Shown here piece by piece: positions 48,262-59,300 of a DNA stretch of 64,000 nucleotides (position 1 is the first letter of the stretch; each line of letters begins with the position of its first letter). The notes under the pieces are model-generated. The model did no database searches. It worked only from the letters and a program-made list of their open reading frames with translations, and had not been told where the DNA came from. The stretch comes from Artemia franciscana (Eukaryota; Arthropoda; Branchiopoda; Anostraca; Artemiidae), in the NCBI RefSeq assembly GCF_032884065.1, contig NC_088867.1, forward strand, positions 48,052,857 through 48,116,856, given 5' to 3'. The position numbers were made by a program, and so were the translations under genes.

Positions 48262-48880
48262 AGTTGATTGACTCCTTGCTATCACTGAAAGGGGTTAGGT
48301 TAGAAAAATGGTACGTTCAGGAATGGGTCTATGGGCTAAATTATGTCCTGGGAAGGGATTTCAAAGTACACATCTCTGCTCATTCTTGCTCTAGAGGGCC
48401 CTGACCTTTGATGACCTTCAAAAATAGGCCATGTGTGCTATAAAAGTAAAACCTTACAAAATAGATCTTCTGTTGAAATGAAGTACAACAAAATTGTTCT
48501 CAGTTTCACAACTTTGCTCAATCCCAATTTATAAGGTTTTAAAGATATGCAAATACATTTCCTAAATTTTGAAAAAAAAAGTTGATATGGCTCAAAATTT
48601 TACTCAAATAACAGGAATTGAATTTTCAGAACTAAAGGCTGAGAAAAGCAAATGGTACCTGAAAATTAAGGTAAAATGTTGTTTTGTCAAAATTTCAGTA
48701 GGTATAGACCTGTCATGGAGTCAAATTTCAGGGCTCTCTAGAGGGAGAAGAAGTGAAGGTGGGTACTTTAAAATACCTTACCAGGATATACTTTAGCCTG
48801 TAGACCCATCCCTGAAAGTTTCATTTTCCTAACCTAACTTCTTTCTGAGATAGCAAGAAGTAACTCAACTAGAATTTTAC
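48262..48880 (-). mobile_element. MITE-L, best-preserved copy
   Basis: Terminal inverted repeats of about 150 bp. Left: 'attctagttgattgactcct' then 'ggggttaggttagaaaaatg'. Right (inverted): 'attctagttgagttacttct' then 'aagttaggttaggaaaatga'. The shared internal 'gggccctgacctttg' / 'gagccctgaaatttg' marks the inner edge. No ORF of substance. Confidence 0.8.
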
Positions 48881-49416
48881 CTTTTATCTGTCTGGTAAAA
48901 AAAAAATCCTTCAAATTTTAGATATGCTCTAATTCTACAGGAGCAAAGAAAAATGCTTTTTAAAATTGCCATCTAGAGATTAAATACCAGCTAAATTGCC
49001 TGAGTAAAGCAAACCTAGGGAGCCAAAAAACTTGAAATATGCTTAACTGCTTCTTCAACAGTTGCAAATGATCTGACAAAGAGTTAAGTACAGAATTTAA
49101 GCCAGAAGGGCCTTTTATGTTTTTTCTATTCTCACCAGAATGAAACACAAATCCAATGTTGACTTGCACAAAAAACTCCAGGTAAGTTGTAATAATTGGT
49201 CCTTTAGCCTGATGTAGCTGCTATTTGTTGCTTTGAGTGCATTGCTTACAATGGGAGCTTAAAGTTGTCATGACAAGCTGCATGGTTGTGTGTACAACCC
49301 CTTAGGCAATTCTCTCTTCTTTATATGCTTATTGTTGTTTAAGAATGATCAAGCTTCACAGTAATCTCCTTTCATGACTTACAGTTTAAAATTTGTTAAT
49401 GCTTCATTGATTGCAG

Positions 49417-49587
49417 GAGAGCTAGAAAGATGGACATTAGAACAAGCTATGAATTTGGAAATTGACATAAGAGGAATACCATTTTCTGATTTATACAAGC
49501 AGGCTGCACCTGCTGAGAGTCAGCAGACTATGGAAGAAACAACCCAAGATAAAGTCACAAAGAAGTTTTGTTCTGGGAAAGATAAAG
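49417..49587 (+). CDS. candidate internal coding exon, unknown protein
   Basis: Strong acceptor ('cattgattgcag', ending 49416) and a near-consensus donor ('ataaag|gtaagt', 49587/49588) enclose 171 nt with an open frame in phase 1-1. The peptide begins 'ELERWTLEQAMNLEIDIRGI', continues 'PFSDLYKQAAPAESQQTMEE' and ends with a Lys-rich 'KFCSGKDKG'. Composition is hydrophilic and protein-like and the splice sites are the best in the window. I do not recognise a domain. It lies inside the 10.9-kb foldback insertion, so it may be part of that element's own spliced gene or a captured host exon. No matching exon was found in the opposite arm. Confidence 0.45.
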
Positions 49588-51270
49588 GTAAGTTAGTTAT
49601 GGTTTCAGATCATAGCTGCAGAGAAGAGAAGATTGATGCCAGATGCACATTTTTTTTGTCCTGTTCATATTAGCTTGGAAAACCATTAGTCACATTAGCT
49701 GGGAAATGTGCAACAGACAAAAATGTGACCAGCAGTCACATTAACTGGGAAATGAGCAACAGACGAAATTTCATTTTGTCTGTTGCTCATTTCTTGTCAA
49801 TACTACTGAGGGGTCACAGATAAGCACTAGAGTCCTCATTGATCAATAATATGTGCTTGTATATATATAGCCTGTTGCTACTTATTTTTCTCTGGGAATA
49901 AGATGTTTGATGTGGCATAAACCAAAGGAAGGACCTGTAGACCTAGAGAAACATATGTTAAAAAAACCGATTTTTTATAATTGCACAATAATTATAGCTT
50001 ACACAATTTTACATGCAGTCCTGCTCTACTTTACTCCCAGCCCTCCTAATATAGAAATATATAGCTGAAGTTACATGTTTCCCATTGATTCTGCCAATCT
50101 ATCTCTCAACCTTTAACTCCCTGTTAATTGAAGCAACTGTGACAAAGCAAGAATGGGGGAAGAGGTAACAGGTGACAGAATACATTGGAATTACATAATT
50201 TTGGCTATATATTTGCACATTAGATAGGTTGGAGGTAAATTATAGTACAGAGATGCATGCTTTTCCGTTTGGTATGTAGGCTAAGTAGAAGGTCACTTGT
50301 ACCTGATGCTGTCCCTGTTGTTTTTAGTTGGATGGGAAACATCCAAAGAAAGTTTCCTTTGAAAAGGAAAGGTGAGATTGCCCAAAAGGTAGATTGAATT
50401 TTTCAAAGCTTGGAGGTTTTCCCCTTCAGTCTGTTTAAAGGAAAATGGATTCATAATTGAAGCTATGTTCATTTCAATCTTAAGGGTGACCTATATTTGT
50501 GACAATTCATTAAACGGCTGTAAAGGGATATTTTGTTTATTCATTTGTCTTCTTTGTTTTCTAACAGTTTTTTTTAATCTTTAAATTGATATCCCTTTCT
50601 TACAAATTATTTATTGGTACCAAGGTCCACTTGCAAGTTTTCACCTACTTTGTAATCCCTGGTCTTGCGACTGCATTTACATTTACTGAAGCTAGAAAAC
50701 ATAGAACTCCTATCTATTTAAAGAAAATCAATGGATATAAGTAGGTTTTATTATATTTAAGCCCTAGGGCCATGGCAATTAAAAACAAAATAAAGGAGAT
50801 TAACTTTAAAATACTTGACATTAAATAAGCATAATAGTCACAAAGAAAAACAAATAACAAAATTATAGTTCTGTGCTCAGTTGCCAACCTGAGCAACTGT
50901 CATAAATTTTTAAATCTTGCAGAACATTCACCCCCATTACATTCACAAGCCATCTCTCATGACCCACACTCTTGTCCATACATCCACATTTCAGGGAAAT
51001 GGAAGGACCATATTACTGGTATTCTGCATTTCTAATTATATTTAATGGGTTTGAAAGAAAATTTCTATGGCTAAGTTAGTAGGGGAATGAAGTACCTGGT
51101 GGTCCTTTAGCCAGGTAGTACAATAGGAAGCTAGGGACCAGCCAGCCTATGCTCTTGCATGCCTGTCCTCCTTATTGTCCCTAGATTTCTATCTGTACTC
51201 ATTTACAGTTGGGCCAATTCTAGCTGAGGTTAGTTATATCACCAACCCCTATCCAAAACCAAATAAACTG

Positions 51271-51356
51271 GCAATGCCAGGAATTAAACCTGTACCCCTT
51301 GGACACAGCATTCCGACCCAGAGCGCCTACCACTTAGCAAGGAACACAAATTTGAC
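51271..51356 (-). repeat. tRNA-derived SINE head, copy 3 (inverted)
   Basis: Reverse complement reads 'ttgctaagtggtaggcgctc' (good box A) and 'caggtttaattcctggcatt' (box B). The conserved body continues on the minus-strand upstream side to about 51560. It forms part of the inverted arm of the 10.9-kb element. Confidence 0.6.
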
Positions 51357-51878
51357 CAGATAACAACAATTATTTGAAGAAAAATAGAATATTGAAAAAA
51401 AATGCTATAGTTGTCCCACTACTATCCTGTAAATGCTATAGGCCCATTTTATTTAGACAAATCAATTTGAGACAGGTATCAACAAAACTTCATCAGGGAT
51501 TGTATTTGCTTAAGACACAATCAAGCTATGTGAATGCTTAGCTTTGTGATATTCTAGTCTTGAAATAATAAAAAAGAGAAAATTTATATGTTCTATTTAT
51601 TTTCACCAGCTCATTTGAGCAAAATCATTGTGACAGCCAAATGCCCATGGTTAGCTTAGAACCTCTCTAAATGCTCTGAAACAGAAGGAATTAAAAGAAA
51701 ATTATACTAATCAGCATTAAACTGTCCCTTAAATTTAAACACATGTATTTAATTTCGAAAATGACGCTACTGCTATTCAGCTTACTGTGCCGTTCCCACT
51801 TGCTCTACTGCAGTTAAAAATGGGCAGTTACCGCGCAGTAACTGCAGTTACTGAAAAACCATTAGCTGGAATACACTC

Positions 51879-53530
51879 GAAAATATCAGGTGTCTCAATT
51901 TAAATTTAGTTTCTTCTGTAAATGATGGTGACTTCTCTTGCTGCATGAGTGCTGCCTAGCATCAAATCTCTTCTCAGAAAATTTCGAAAAGACTGTATAT
52001 TTCTAAGCATGTTTTTCTATGATGCTACCTCTACGGAAAGCCGGGCCTAAATAAATTAGAATCACTAACTATAATTCTATAAGCCTATATACTCAGAAAA
52101 AGATGTACCTGACTCAACATCTACTTTTGAAAACCAGCATGATAGCTTCACTTGGTGCCCGGACTATAAATAAAGTGTTACGGTGAACCATTGAAGAGTC
52201 TAATAAAAGTATACAGCAATAGATTTTATTAACTAATCAAAATAGAAAAATATAAGCCTATATACTCAGAAAAAGATGTACCTGACTCAACATCTACTTT
52301 TGAAAACAAGCATGATAGCTTCACTTGGTGCCCGGACTATAAATAAAGTGTTACGGTGAACCATTGAAGAGTCTAATAAAAGTATACAGCAATAGATTTT
52401 ATTAACTAATCAAAATAGAAAAATATGAATGATAATAGAAAGACGGAAGAAAATAGTCATTGAAATATTCACCTAATATCGTTAACTGCTATAAAGATCC
52501 TAAAAATATGGATTTAATACAACCTGGATGTACATTGTGTCTTTTAAGTACGTAGAACACCTATTTCGGTATTCTCTGAAAGTTTCAACTTAAGGCCCCT
52601 ATCCATTCCCGATGTGAATATATTGGCTCCCATTCATACCCTTTTGAAACTTGGACGCACAAAATGTATATTGCTTTAGTGCAACATCCATTGCATCATC
52701 CTGTGATAGTTTCAACGCTATACCCTTAGCATTTTCTGAGTTATTGCAAGTTTTATGTTTTGACCATTTGAGTTAATATAGTATTTTTTACTGAGTTAGA
52801 CAGTCCCCTCAAAGCTCTTTGAGATTTCCAACTTAATGACCTTAACCATTTTAAAATATCTTTGATAAGCCTTTTTACCAACAGGTGCTCATCTATGCAT
52901 TTTTGATTATTTTCAAAAGTAGTGATAGCAGCAGTTGCAGTTGCAATTAGAGGCAGATGAAGTTACATGTAAATAAAGTCACAAGTGGTTCTGGTTAAAA
53001 GCAGATACAGTTGCAAATACTTGTAGTCATAAATTGTCATTACTTGTAGTCACAAGCAGTCAAAGTTAAAGAGACCAGCATATTCAGTGGCAGATACAAG
53101 AAATATTAATACAAATAAAGACAAACAAATTTCAAGTTGAGCTTATAGATTCAACTCTGAGGAAGGACTGCAAGTTATGAATTTTGCCCATTGTTTACAT
53201 ATAGTATTGGTTATTGGGAAGTATACAGACATTTTCAGGAGGGGTTTTTTCTGGTGGCGGGGGTCATGGGAGGAGGTTACGTAATAAGATCTTTCCACGA
53301 AGGAGTTTATCATGGGGGAAGAGAATTTTCATGAAGTGGGAGCTACATTTCCAGTATCATTTAAAAAAACAAATGAGAAATTAAATAAAAAAAAAACAAT
53401 AAGAAATTAAATAAAAAAAGTTTTTTCAATTGAAAGTAAGGAACAACATTAAAACTTAAAACAAACAAAAATTATTACGTATATGAGGGGGTTCTTACCC
53501 TCCTCAATACCTCGCTGTTTACTCAAAAGT
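51879..53530 (+). repeat. right part of the duplicated segment (homologous to about 7379-8720)
   Basis: Resumes the collinearity broken at 40996: 'aaatttagtttcttctgtaa' matches 'atttcatttcttctgtgaac', then 'tttcgaaaagactgtat', 'cataattctataagcctata'-type and 'ggtgcccggactataaataa' follow in the same order as 7390-7690. The later 'caattgaaagtaaggaacaa' matches 'caactgaaagcatggagcaa' at 8588. Confidence 0.75.
52081..52426 (+). repeat. 173-bp tandem duplication, nearly perfect
   Basis: 52081-52253 and 52254-52426 are identical except for 'ccagcatg' against 'caagcatg'. Each copy starts 'aagcctatatactcag' and ends 'aatagaaaaatat'. Confidence 0.95.
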
Positions 53531-54222
53531 ATTTTTAGCAGTTTTCAAAGAGCTATTTATTCTAACTAAATGGCCTTTGTTATTTGGGGGCCATTTTTAA
53601 AGAATTTAAAAAAAATCAAACTTTTGCATAAAAAGCGAGGTAGTGGAGAAGGAGCAAACCCCTCACACACGTGATTAAAACATACGATTATATGTTCGTT
53701 AAGTAAGTTAATTCGCAAGTTAAGTATATTTATTACAAATAGAAACGACCGTAAGTAGAATTAAGAGTTATGGTGGCCTTTTTAAGTAACCAAAAAAAAA
53801 TTGGCGGATAAATAGACCCCACCCCCTCCCCTTTTCTCAAAATCCTCCGATCAAGATTTTGAGAAAGCCATTTAACCAAAAAAGGAAAATTAATATACAA
53901 ATTTTGTTTTAATTATTCATTTAAGTTGAGCCAAAATCAAAACCTGGATAAAGTCAAAAATTTCAGAAATGAAAAAAAAAATTATGTGACTGAAAGTAAG
54001 GGGCAACATTAAAACTTAAAAGGAGGGATTGTCCCTTCCAAAAAACCCAGCTCTATACGCTAAAGTTTCACTCTTTCTCAAAACTATACTTCTTAAAACA
54101 ATAAAAAACAAACTTTAGCGCAAAGAGCGGGGCGTCGAGGAGGGAACAATCCCTTTCATTTACGGAATAAATTCTGTTCGTTTTAAGTTTTAATAACTCT
54201 CCTTACTTTCAGTTAAAAAAAA
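53428..54222. repeat. two related foldback repeats
   Basis: 53428-53665: 'cctcaatacctcgctgttta' pairs with the inverted 'aaaaagcgaggtagtggaga'. 53985-54215: 'actgaaagtaaggggcaaca' with 'ttaaaacttaaaa' pairs with the inverted 'ttttaagttttaataactct' and 'ccttactttcagt'. The first also resembles 8588-8690. No coding capacity. Confidence 0.7.
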
Positions 54223-55884
54223 AAAGAGCTAAGACCTCATATGACACTTGTGACAAGGTTTGAAGAGCCAAGAGCTCATATGGTATGAGTTCTAGCAAAT
54301 TTCTAAGAATAAATAGATTGCTTTGAAACGAAAATCAGAGGCTTAATGCCGGTCGGGATTTAAAATAAGAGCTATGAGTCACGAGTTCCTTCTAAATATC
54401 AAAACTCATTAAGATTGGATCACCCACTCGCAAGTTAAAAATACATCAGTTTTTCTATTTTTTTCTCTCTCTGCAGTCCCCTTCCAGGTGTTCGAATCGG
54501 GGAAAACGACTTTATCAAGTCAATTTGTACAGATCCCTGACACGCCTACCAATTTTCATCGTCCTAGCACGTCCAGAAGCACCAAACTCGCCAAAGCACT
54601 GAACCCCACCATCTAACTCCTCCAAAGAGAGTGGATCCAGTCCGATAACGTCAGTCACGTATCTACGACATTTATAAGCATTTTCCAAGATTTCTAGTTT
54701 CCCCCTCCAGCTCCCCCCAACGTCAAAAGATCTGGTTGGGATTTGAAATAAGAGCTCTGAGACATAAGTTCCTTCTAAATATCAAATTTCATTACGATCC
54801 GGTCACTTGTTCTTAAGTTAAAAATACCTCAATTTTTCTAACTTTTCCAAATTAGCAACCCCCAGCTCCCCCAAAGAGAACAGATTCGTACCAATTATAT
54901 CAATCTCGTATCTATAACTTGTGCTTATTCTTCCCATCAAGTTTCATTCCGATATCTCCAATCTAAGCGTTTTCAAAGATTTCCGGTTTCCAAGATTCTG
55001 TTTCCCCCCACCGATCCTCTATGTCCCCGGATCCAACTCAAATTGGAGATGAAGCATCTGAGACATAAGACTCTTCTATATATAGAGTTTCATTGAGATC
55101 CGATCACCCATTCGTAAGATACCTCGATGTCACGTTTTCCAAGAATTTGGGCATCCCCCTCCAACTCCTTTCAATGTCACCGGATCTGGTCGGGATTTAA
55201 TATGAGATTTTAAAGCACAGGATCCTTCTAGATATCCAATTTCAATAAAATCTGATCACCGGTTCGTAAGTTACAAGAAACTCATTTTTTCCGGATTACT
55301 CCCCCCCCCCAACTCCACCAAAGAGAGGGAATCCGGTCCGGTTAAGTCGAGATAAAAAATAAAAGATCAGAGTTTCGAGGTCCTTCTAAATATGGAATTT
55401 CATTAAGATACGATCATTCTTTCACAAGTTAAAAATACCTCATTTTTTCTAATTTCTAGAATTAACCTGTGCTAATTTTTCCCACTAAGTTTCATCCCGG
55501 TCCCTCCACTCTAAGCGTTTCCCAAGATTTTAGGTTCCCCCCTCAATTTCCCCCAATGTCACCGGATCCAGTCGGGATTTAAAATAAGAGCTCTGAGACA
55601 TGATATCCTTCCAAATTTCAATTTTCATTAAGATCCCATCACCCTTTCGTAAGTTAAAAATACTTCCTTTTTTCTATTTTTCCGAATTAACCGTCCGCCC
55701 ACTCTCCCCCAGATGGTGAAATCGGGAAAACGACTATTCCTAATTTGATGGTCCCTGATACGCCTGTCAAGTTTCGTCGACCTGCCTGGAAGTGCCTGAA
55801 GTAGCAAAACCAGGACAGACAGACAGACCGACAGAATTTGCGATCGTTATATGTCACTTGGTTAATACCAAGTGCCATAAAAAC
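54223..55884 (+). mobile_element. HINE/Helentron-like tandem-array element, copy D
   Basis: Complete at both ends. 5': 'agagctaagacctcatatga', then 'aagagctcatatggtatgag'. 3': 'tgatacgcctgtcaagtttc', then hairpin CACTTGG-TTAATA-CCAAGTG and 'ccataaaaac'. About five degenerate internal units. It ends about 20 bp before the ankyrin relic and probably truncated it. Confidence 0.7.
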
Positions 55885-55904
55885 TTGTTTTTTTTATACT
55901 TATT

Positions 55905-56200
55905 ATTGGAATAAGACACCGCTAAATTCTGCCACTGAACAAGGAAAAGCAGGTCTTTTTAAGCTGTTGGTTTCAAATGGGGCCAGTATAGTTGCCCTGG
56001 TTTATTTTAATATGACACCACTGCACTATGGGGCTTAAAAAGAAAAATTAACAGTTTGTAAGCTACTAATTTCAAATGATGCCAATATATGACTACAATG
56101 AACTTAAAAAACACCGTTACGATATGCTGCACGGCAAGGGAAAGTAGCACTTCGTAAGCTAATAATCTCAAATTATACTGCCTTTGAATTCTTTTAAAAA
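55905..56200 (+). pseudogene. ankyrin-repeat relic
   Basis: The plus-strand frame gives 'NKTPLNSATEQGKAGLFKLL' then 'VSNGASIV', matching the ankyrin pattern G/N-x-TPL-x-x-A-x-x-x-G-x-x-x-x-x-x-L-L-x-x-G-A. A second start 'NMTPLHYGA' ends in a stop at 56036. Further degenerate pieces ('VCKLLISNDANI', then 'KTPLRYAARQGKVALRKLII') follow with stops between. About three repeats of a formerly longer repeat protein that mediated protein-protein contacts. Broken, with its 5' side cut off by HINE-like copy D. Confidence 0.7.
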
Positions 56201-56219
56201 GACAACTTTACAAAATAGG

Positions 56220-56357
56220 CGTGCAAGAGCCCTCTCACACCAGGAATTTGTCGTCTCATGTTCATAATATATAAATGAAAAATTGTTGTTATTAGAATTA
56301 TTCATCCAATGCCAATAAAAACAAATTGTGTTCTACTTTGAAATCCGTTTTGAGGCG
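56220..56357 (-). repeat. left fragment of the duplicated zinc-finger 3' flank
   Basis: Aligns with 22076-22215: 'agagccctctcacacca' with 'aaagccctgtcacagca', 'ttattcatccaatgccaat' with 'ttactcatccaataccaat', and 'ctactttgaaatccgtttt' with 'atattttgaatcctgttgg'. The matching continuation is at 60915. Confidence 0.65.
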
Positions 56358-56379
56358 GCCCCGACACAAATATTACAAA

Positions 56380-59300
56380 AAAAAGTCTTTCAGTTTTTCA
56401 AAATTTGGCTTGATCAAGGGCAGTTAGTTGACTTTTTTTTATCACTTTAAGGTTCCTCTCTCTCACACAAGTCTTGTGGTCTACTTGGGCAAGCAAACAA
56501 AATCTGAGATTCTGAAAATTTCAAACCAATTCAGAAAGTAAAATTTTTCATCACTGTTTAATATCTGAACGCATTGAAATGTTCTGTAGGAGTGAAATGT
56601 TGTAGGGGAGATAACCACATTTTTTATTTTCAAGAAACAAAACAAAATTTATGGTTTACTTAGGAACCAAACAAAATAAAAAGTCAGAAATTTTCAAACT
56701 AATTGAGAAAGCAAAAAATTTTCAGCACAGTTTGATATCTGGACCCAACGAAATATTGTAGTGGAGATAAACAAATTTTTCATTTTCAAGAAACAAAACT
56801 TATTGTCTACTTAGGCAAGCAAACAAAACCAAAATTCTGAAAATTTTAATATTTATTGTATGCGGTTTCCCAAATAACTGGCCAATGAGCCCTTTGGGAT
56901 ATTGTTTTTGATGTATATATTGTTGCACATTTTAATACCTAAACACATTGAAATATTGTATGGGAGATAGCTATATTTTTCATTTGCAAGACACAAAACA
57001 AAACTTGTTATCTGCTTAGGCAAGCTATCAAAATCTAAATTATGGAAATTTCAAACTAATTCAGAAAGCAAAATTTTTCAACACAGTTTTAATGTCTGAA
57101 CACATTGAAATATTGTATTGGAGATAACTATATTTTCCATTTCCAAGAAACAGAGAAAACTTATTGTCTACTTAGTCAAGAAACAACAAAACTTATTGTC
57201 TACTTAGGCAAACAAACAAAATCAAATTTCTGAAATTTTCGAACTAATTCAGAAAGTACTATTTTTCAGGACAGTTTAATATCCAAACAAATTGAAATAT
57301 TGTATGGGAGATAACATATTTTTCATTTGTAAGAAGCAAAACAAAACTTGTTATCTGCTTAGGCAATCTAACAAAAACTAAATTATGGAAATTTCAAACT
57401 AATCCAGAAAGTGAAATTTTCCAACACAATTTTAATATCTAAACACATTGAATTATTGTATAGGAAATAACCATATTTTTCATTTAAAAGACACAAAACA
57501 AAACTTATTATCTGCTTACGCAAGCGAACAAAATCTAAATTATGGAAATTTCCAACTAATTCAGAAAGCAAAATTTTTCAACACAGTTTTAAAGTCTGAA
57601 CACATTGAAATATTGTATTGCAGATAACTATATTTTACATATCCAAGAAACAGAGCAAAACTTATTGTCTACTTATTCAAGAAACAACAAAACTTATTGT
57701 CTACTTAGGCAAGCAAACAAAATCAAATTTCTGAAATTTTCGAACTAATTCAGAAAGTACTATTTTTCAGGACAGTTTAATATCCAGTCACATTGAAATA
57801 TTGTATGGGAGATAACCATATTTTTCATTTGTCAGCCACAAAACAAAAACTTGTTATCTGCTTAGGTAAGCTAAAAAAATCTAAATTATGGAAATTTCAA
57901 ACTAATTCAGTAAGTAAAATTTTTCAACACAGTTTTAATGTCTGAACACATTGAAATATTGAATTAGAGATTACTGTATTTTCCATTTTTAAGAAACAAA
58001 GCAAAACTTATTGTCTACTTAGTCCAGAAACACTAAAACTTATTGTCTACTTAGGCAAGCAAACAAAATCAAAATTCTGAAATCTTAAAACTAATTCAGA
58101 AACTACCATTTTTCAGGACAGTTTAATATCCAAACAAATTGAAATATTGTATAGGAGATAACCATATTTTTCATTTGTAAGAAACAAAACAAAACTTGTT
58201 ATCTGCTAAGGCAATCTAACAAAATCTAAAATATGGAAATTTCAAACTAATTCAGAAAGCAAAATTTTTCAACACAGTTTTAATGTCTGAACACACTGAA
58301 ATATTGTATTGAAGATAACTATATTTTCCATTTCCAAGAAACAGAGAAAACTTATTGTCTACTTAGTCAAGAAACAACAAACCTTATTGTCTACTTGGGC
58401 AAACAAACAAAATCAATTTTCTGAAGTTTTCGAACTAATTCAGAAAGTACTATTTTTCAGGACAGTTTAATATCCAAACAAATTGAAATATTGTATGGGA
58501 GATAACCATCTTTTTCATTTGTAAGAAACAAAACAAAACTTGTTATCTGCTTAGGCAATCTAACAAAATCTAAATTATGGAAATTTCAAACTAATTCAGA
58601 AAGCAAAATTTTTCAACACAGTTTTAATGTCTGAACACATTGAAATATTGTATTGGAGATAACTATATTTTCCATTTCCAAGAAACAGAGAAAAATTATT
58701 GTCTACTTAGTCAAGAAACAACAAAACTTATTGTCTACTTAGGCAAACAAACAAAATCAAATTTCTGAAATTTTCGAATTAATTCAGAAAGTACTATTTT
58801 TCAGGACAGTTTAATATCCAAACAAATTGAAATACTGTATAGGAGATAACCATATTTTTCATTTGTAAGAAACAAAACAAAACTTGTTATCTGCTTAGGC
58901 AATCTAACAAAATCTAAATTATGGAAATTTCAAACTAATTCAGAAAGTAAAATTTTTCAACACAGTTTTAATGTCTAAACACATTGAATTATTGTATAGG
59001 AAATAACCATATTTTTCATTTGAAAGACACAAAACAAAACTTATTATCTGCTTAGGGAAGCGAACAAAATCTAAATTATGGAAATTTCAAACTAATTCAG
59101 AAAGCAAAATTTTTCAACACAGTTTTAATGTCTGAACACATTGAAATATTGTATTGCAGATAACTATATTTTCCATTTCCAAGAAACAGAGCAAAACTTA
59201 TTGTCTACTTATTCAAGAAACAACAAAACTTATTGTCTACTTAGGCAAGCAAACAAAATCAAATTTCTGAAAATTTCGAACTATTTTAGATAGTACTATT

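Larger units (their letters stand above)
40997..51878 (+). mobile_element. 10.9-kb foldback transposon-like insertion
   Basis: Left end 'gggtgtgttcca' (40997-41008) and right end 'tggaatacactc' (51867-51878) are inverted repeats, 10 of 12 matching. The next 110 bp or so at each end share clustered 'GTTACTGC/GCAGTAAC' motifs (about 41029-41120 and 51780-51856) and an inverted 'tgggaacg'. Further in, large blocks are inverted copies: 42680-42980 with 51271-51560, and 43990-45000 with about 49950-50990 (landmark 'atggccctagggctt' at 44217 and inverted at 50760). The site is uninterrupted in the related segment near 7372-7385. No transposase is recognised inside. The contents are MITE-L copies, tRNA-like SINE heads, a LINE fragment and one good candidate exon. 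Ends and clustered subterminal motifs are hAT-like, but no clean 8-bp target duplication is visible. Confidence 0.6.

Noticed and set aside
40989-51887. Clean 8-bp target-site duplication for the 10.9-kb insertion
   Set aside because: Flanks 'tctgaagg' and 'ctcgaaaa' match at only 3 of 8 bases; too weak to assign hAT or P superfamily.
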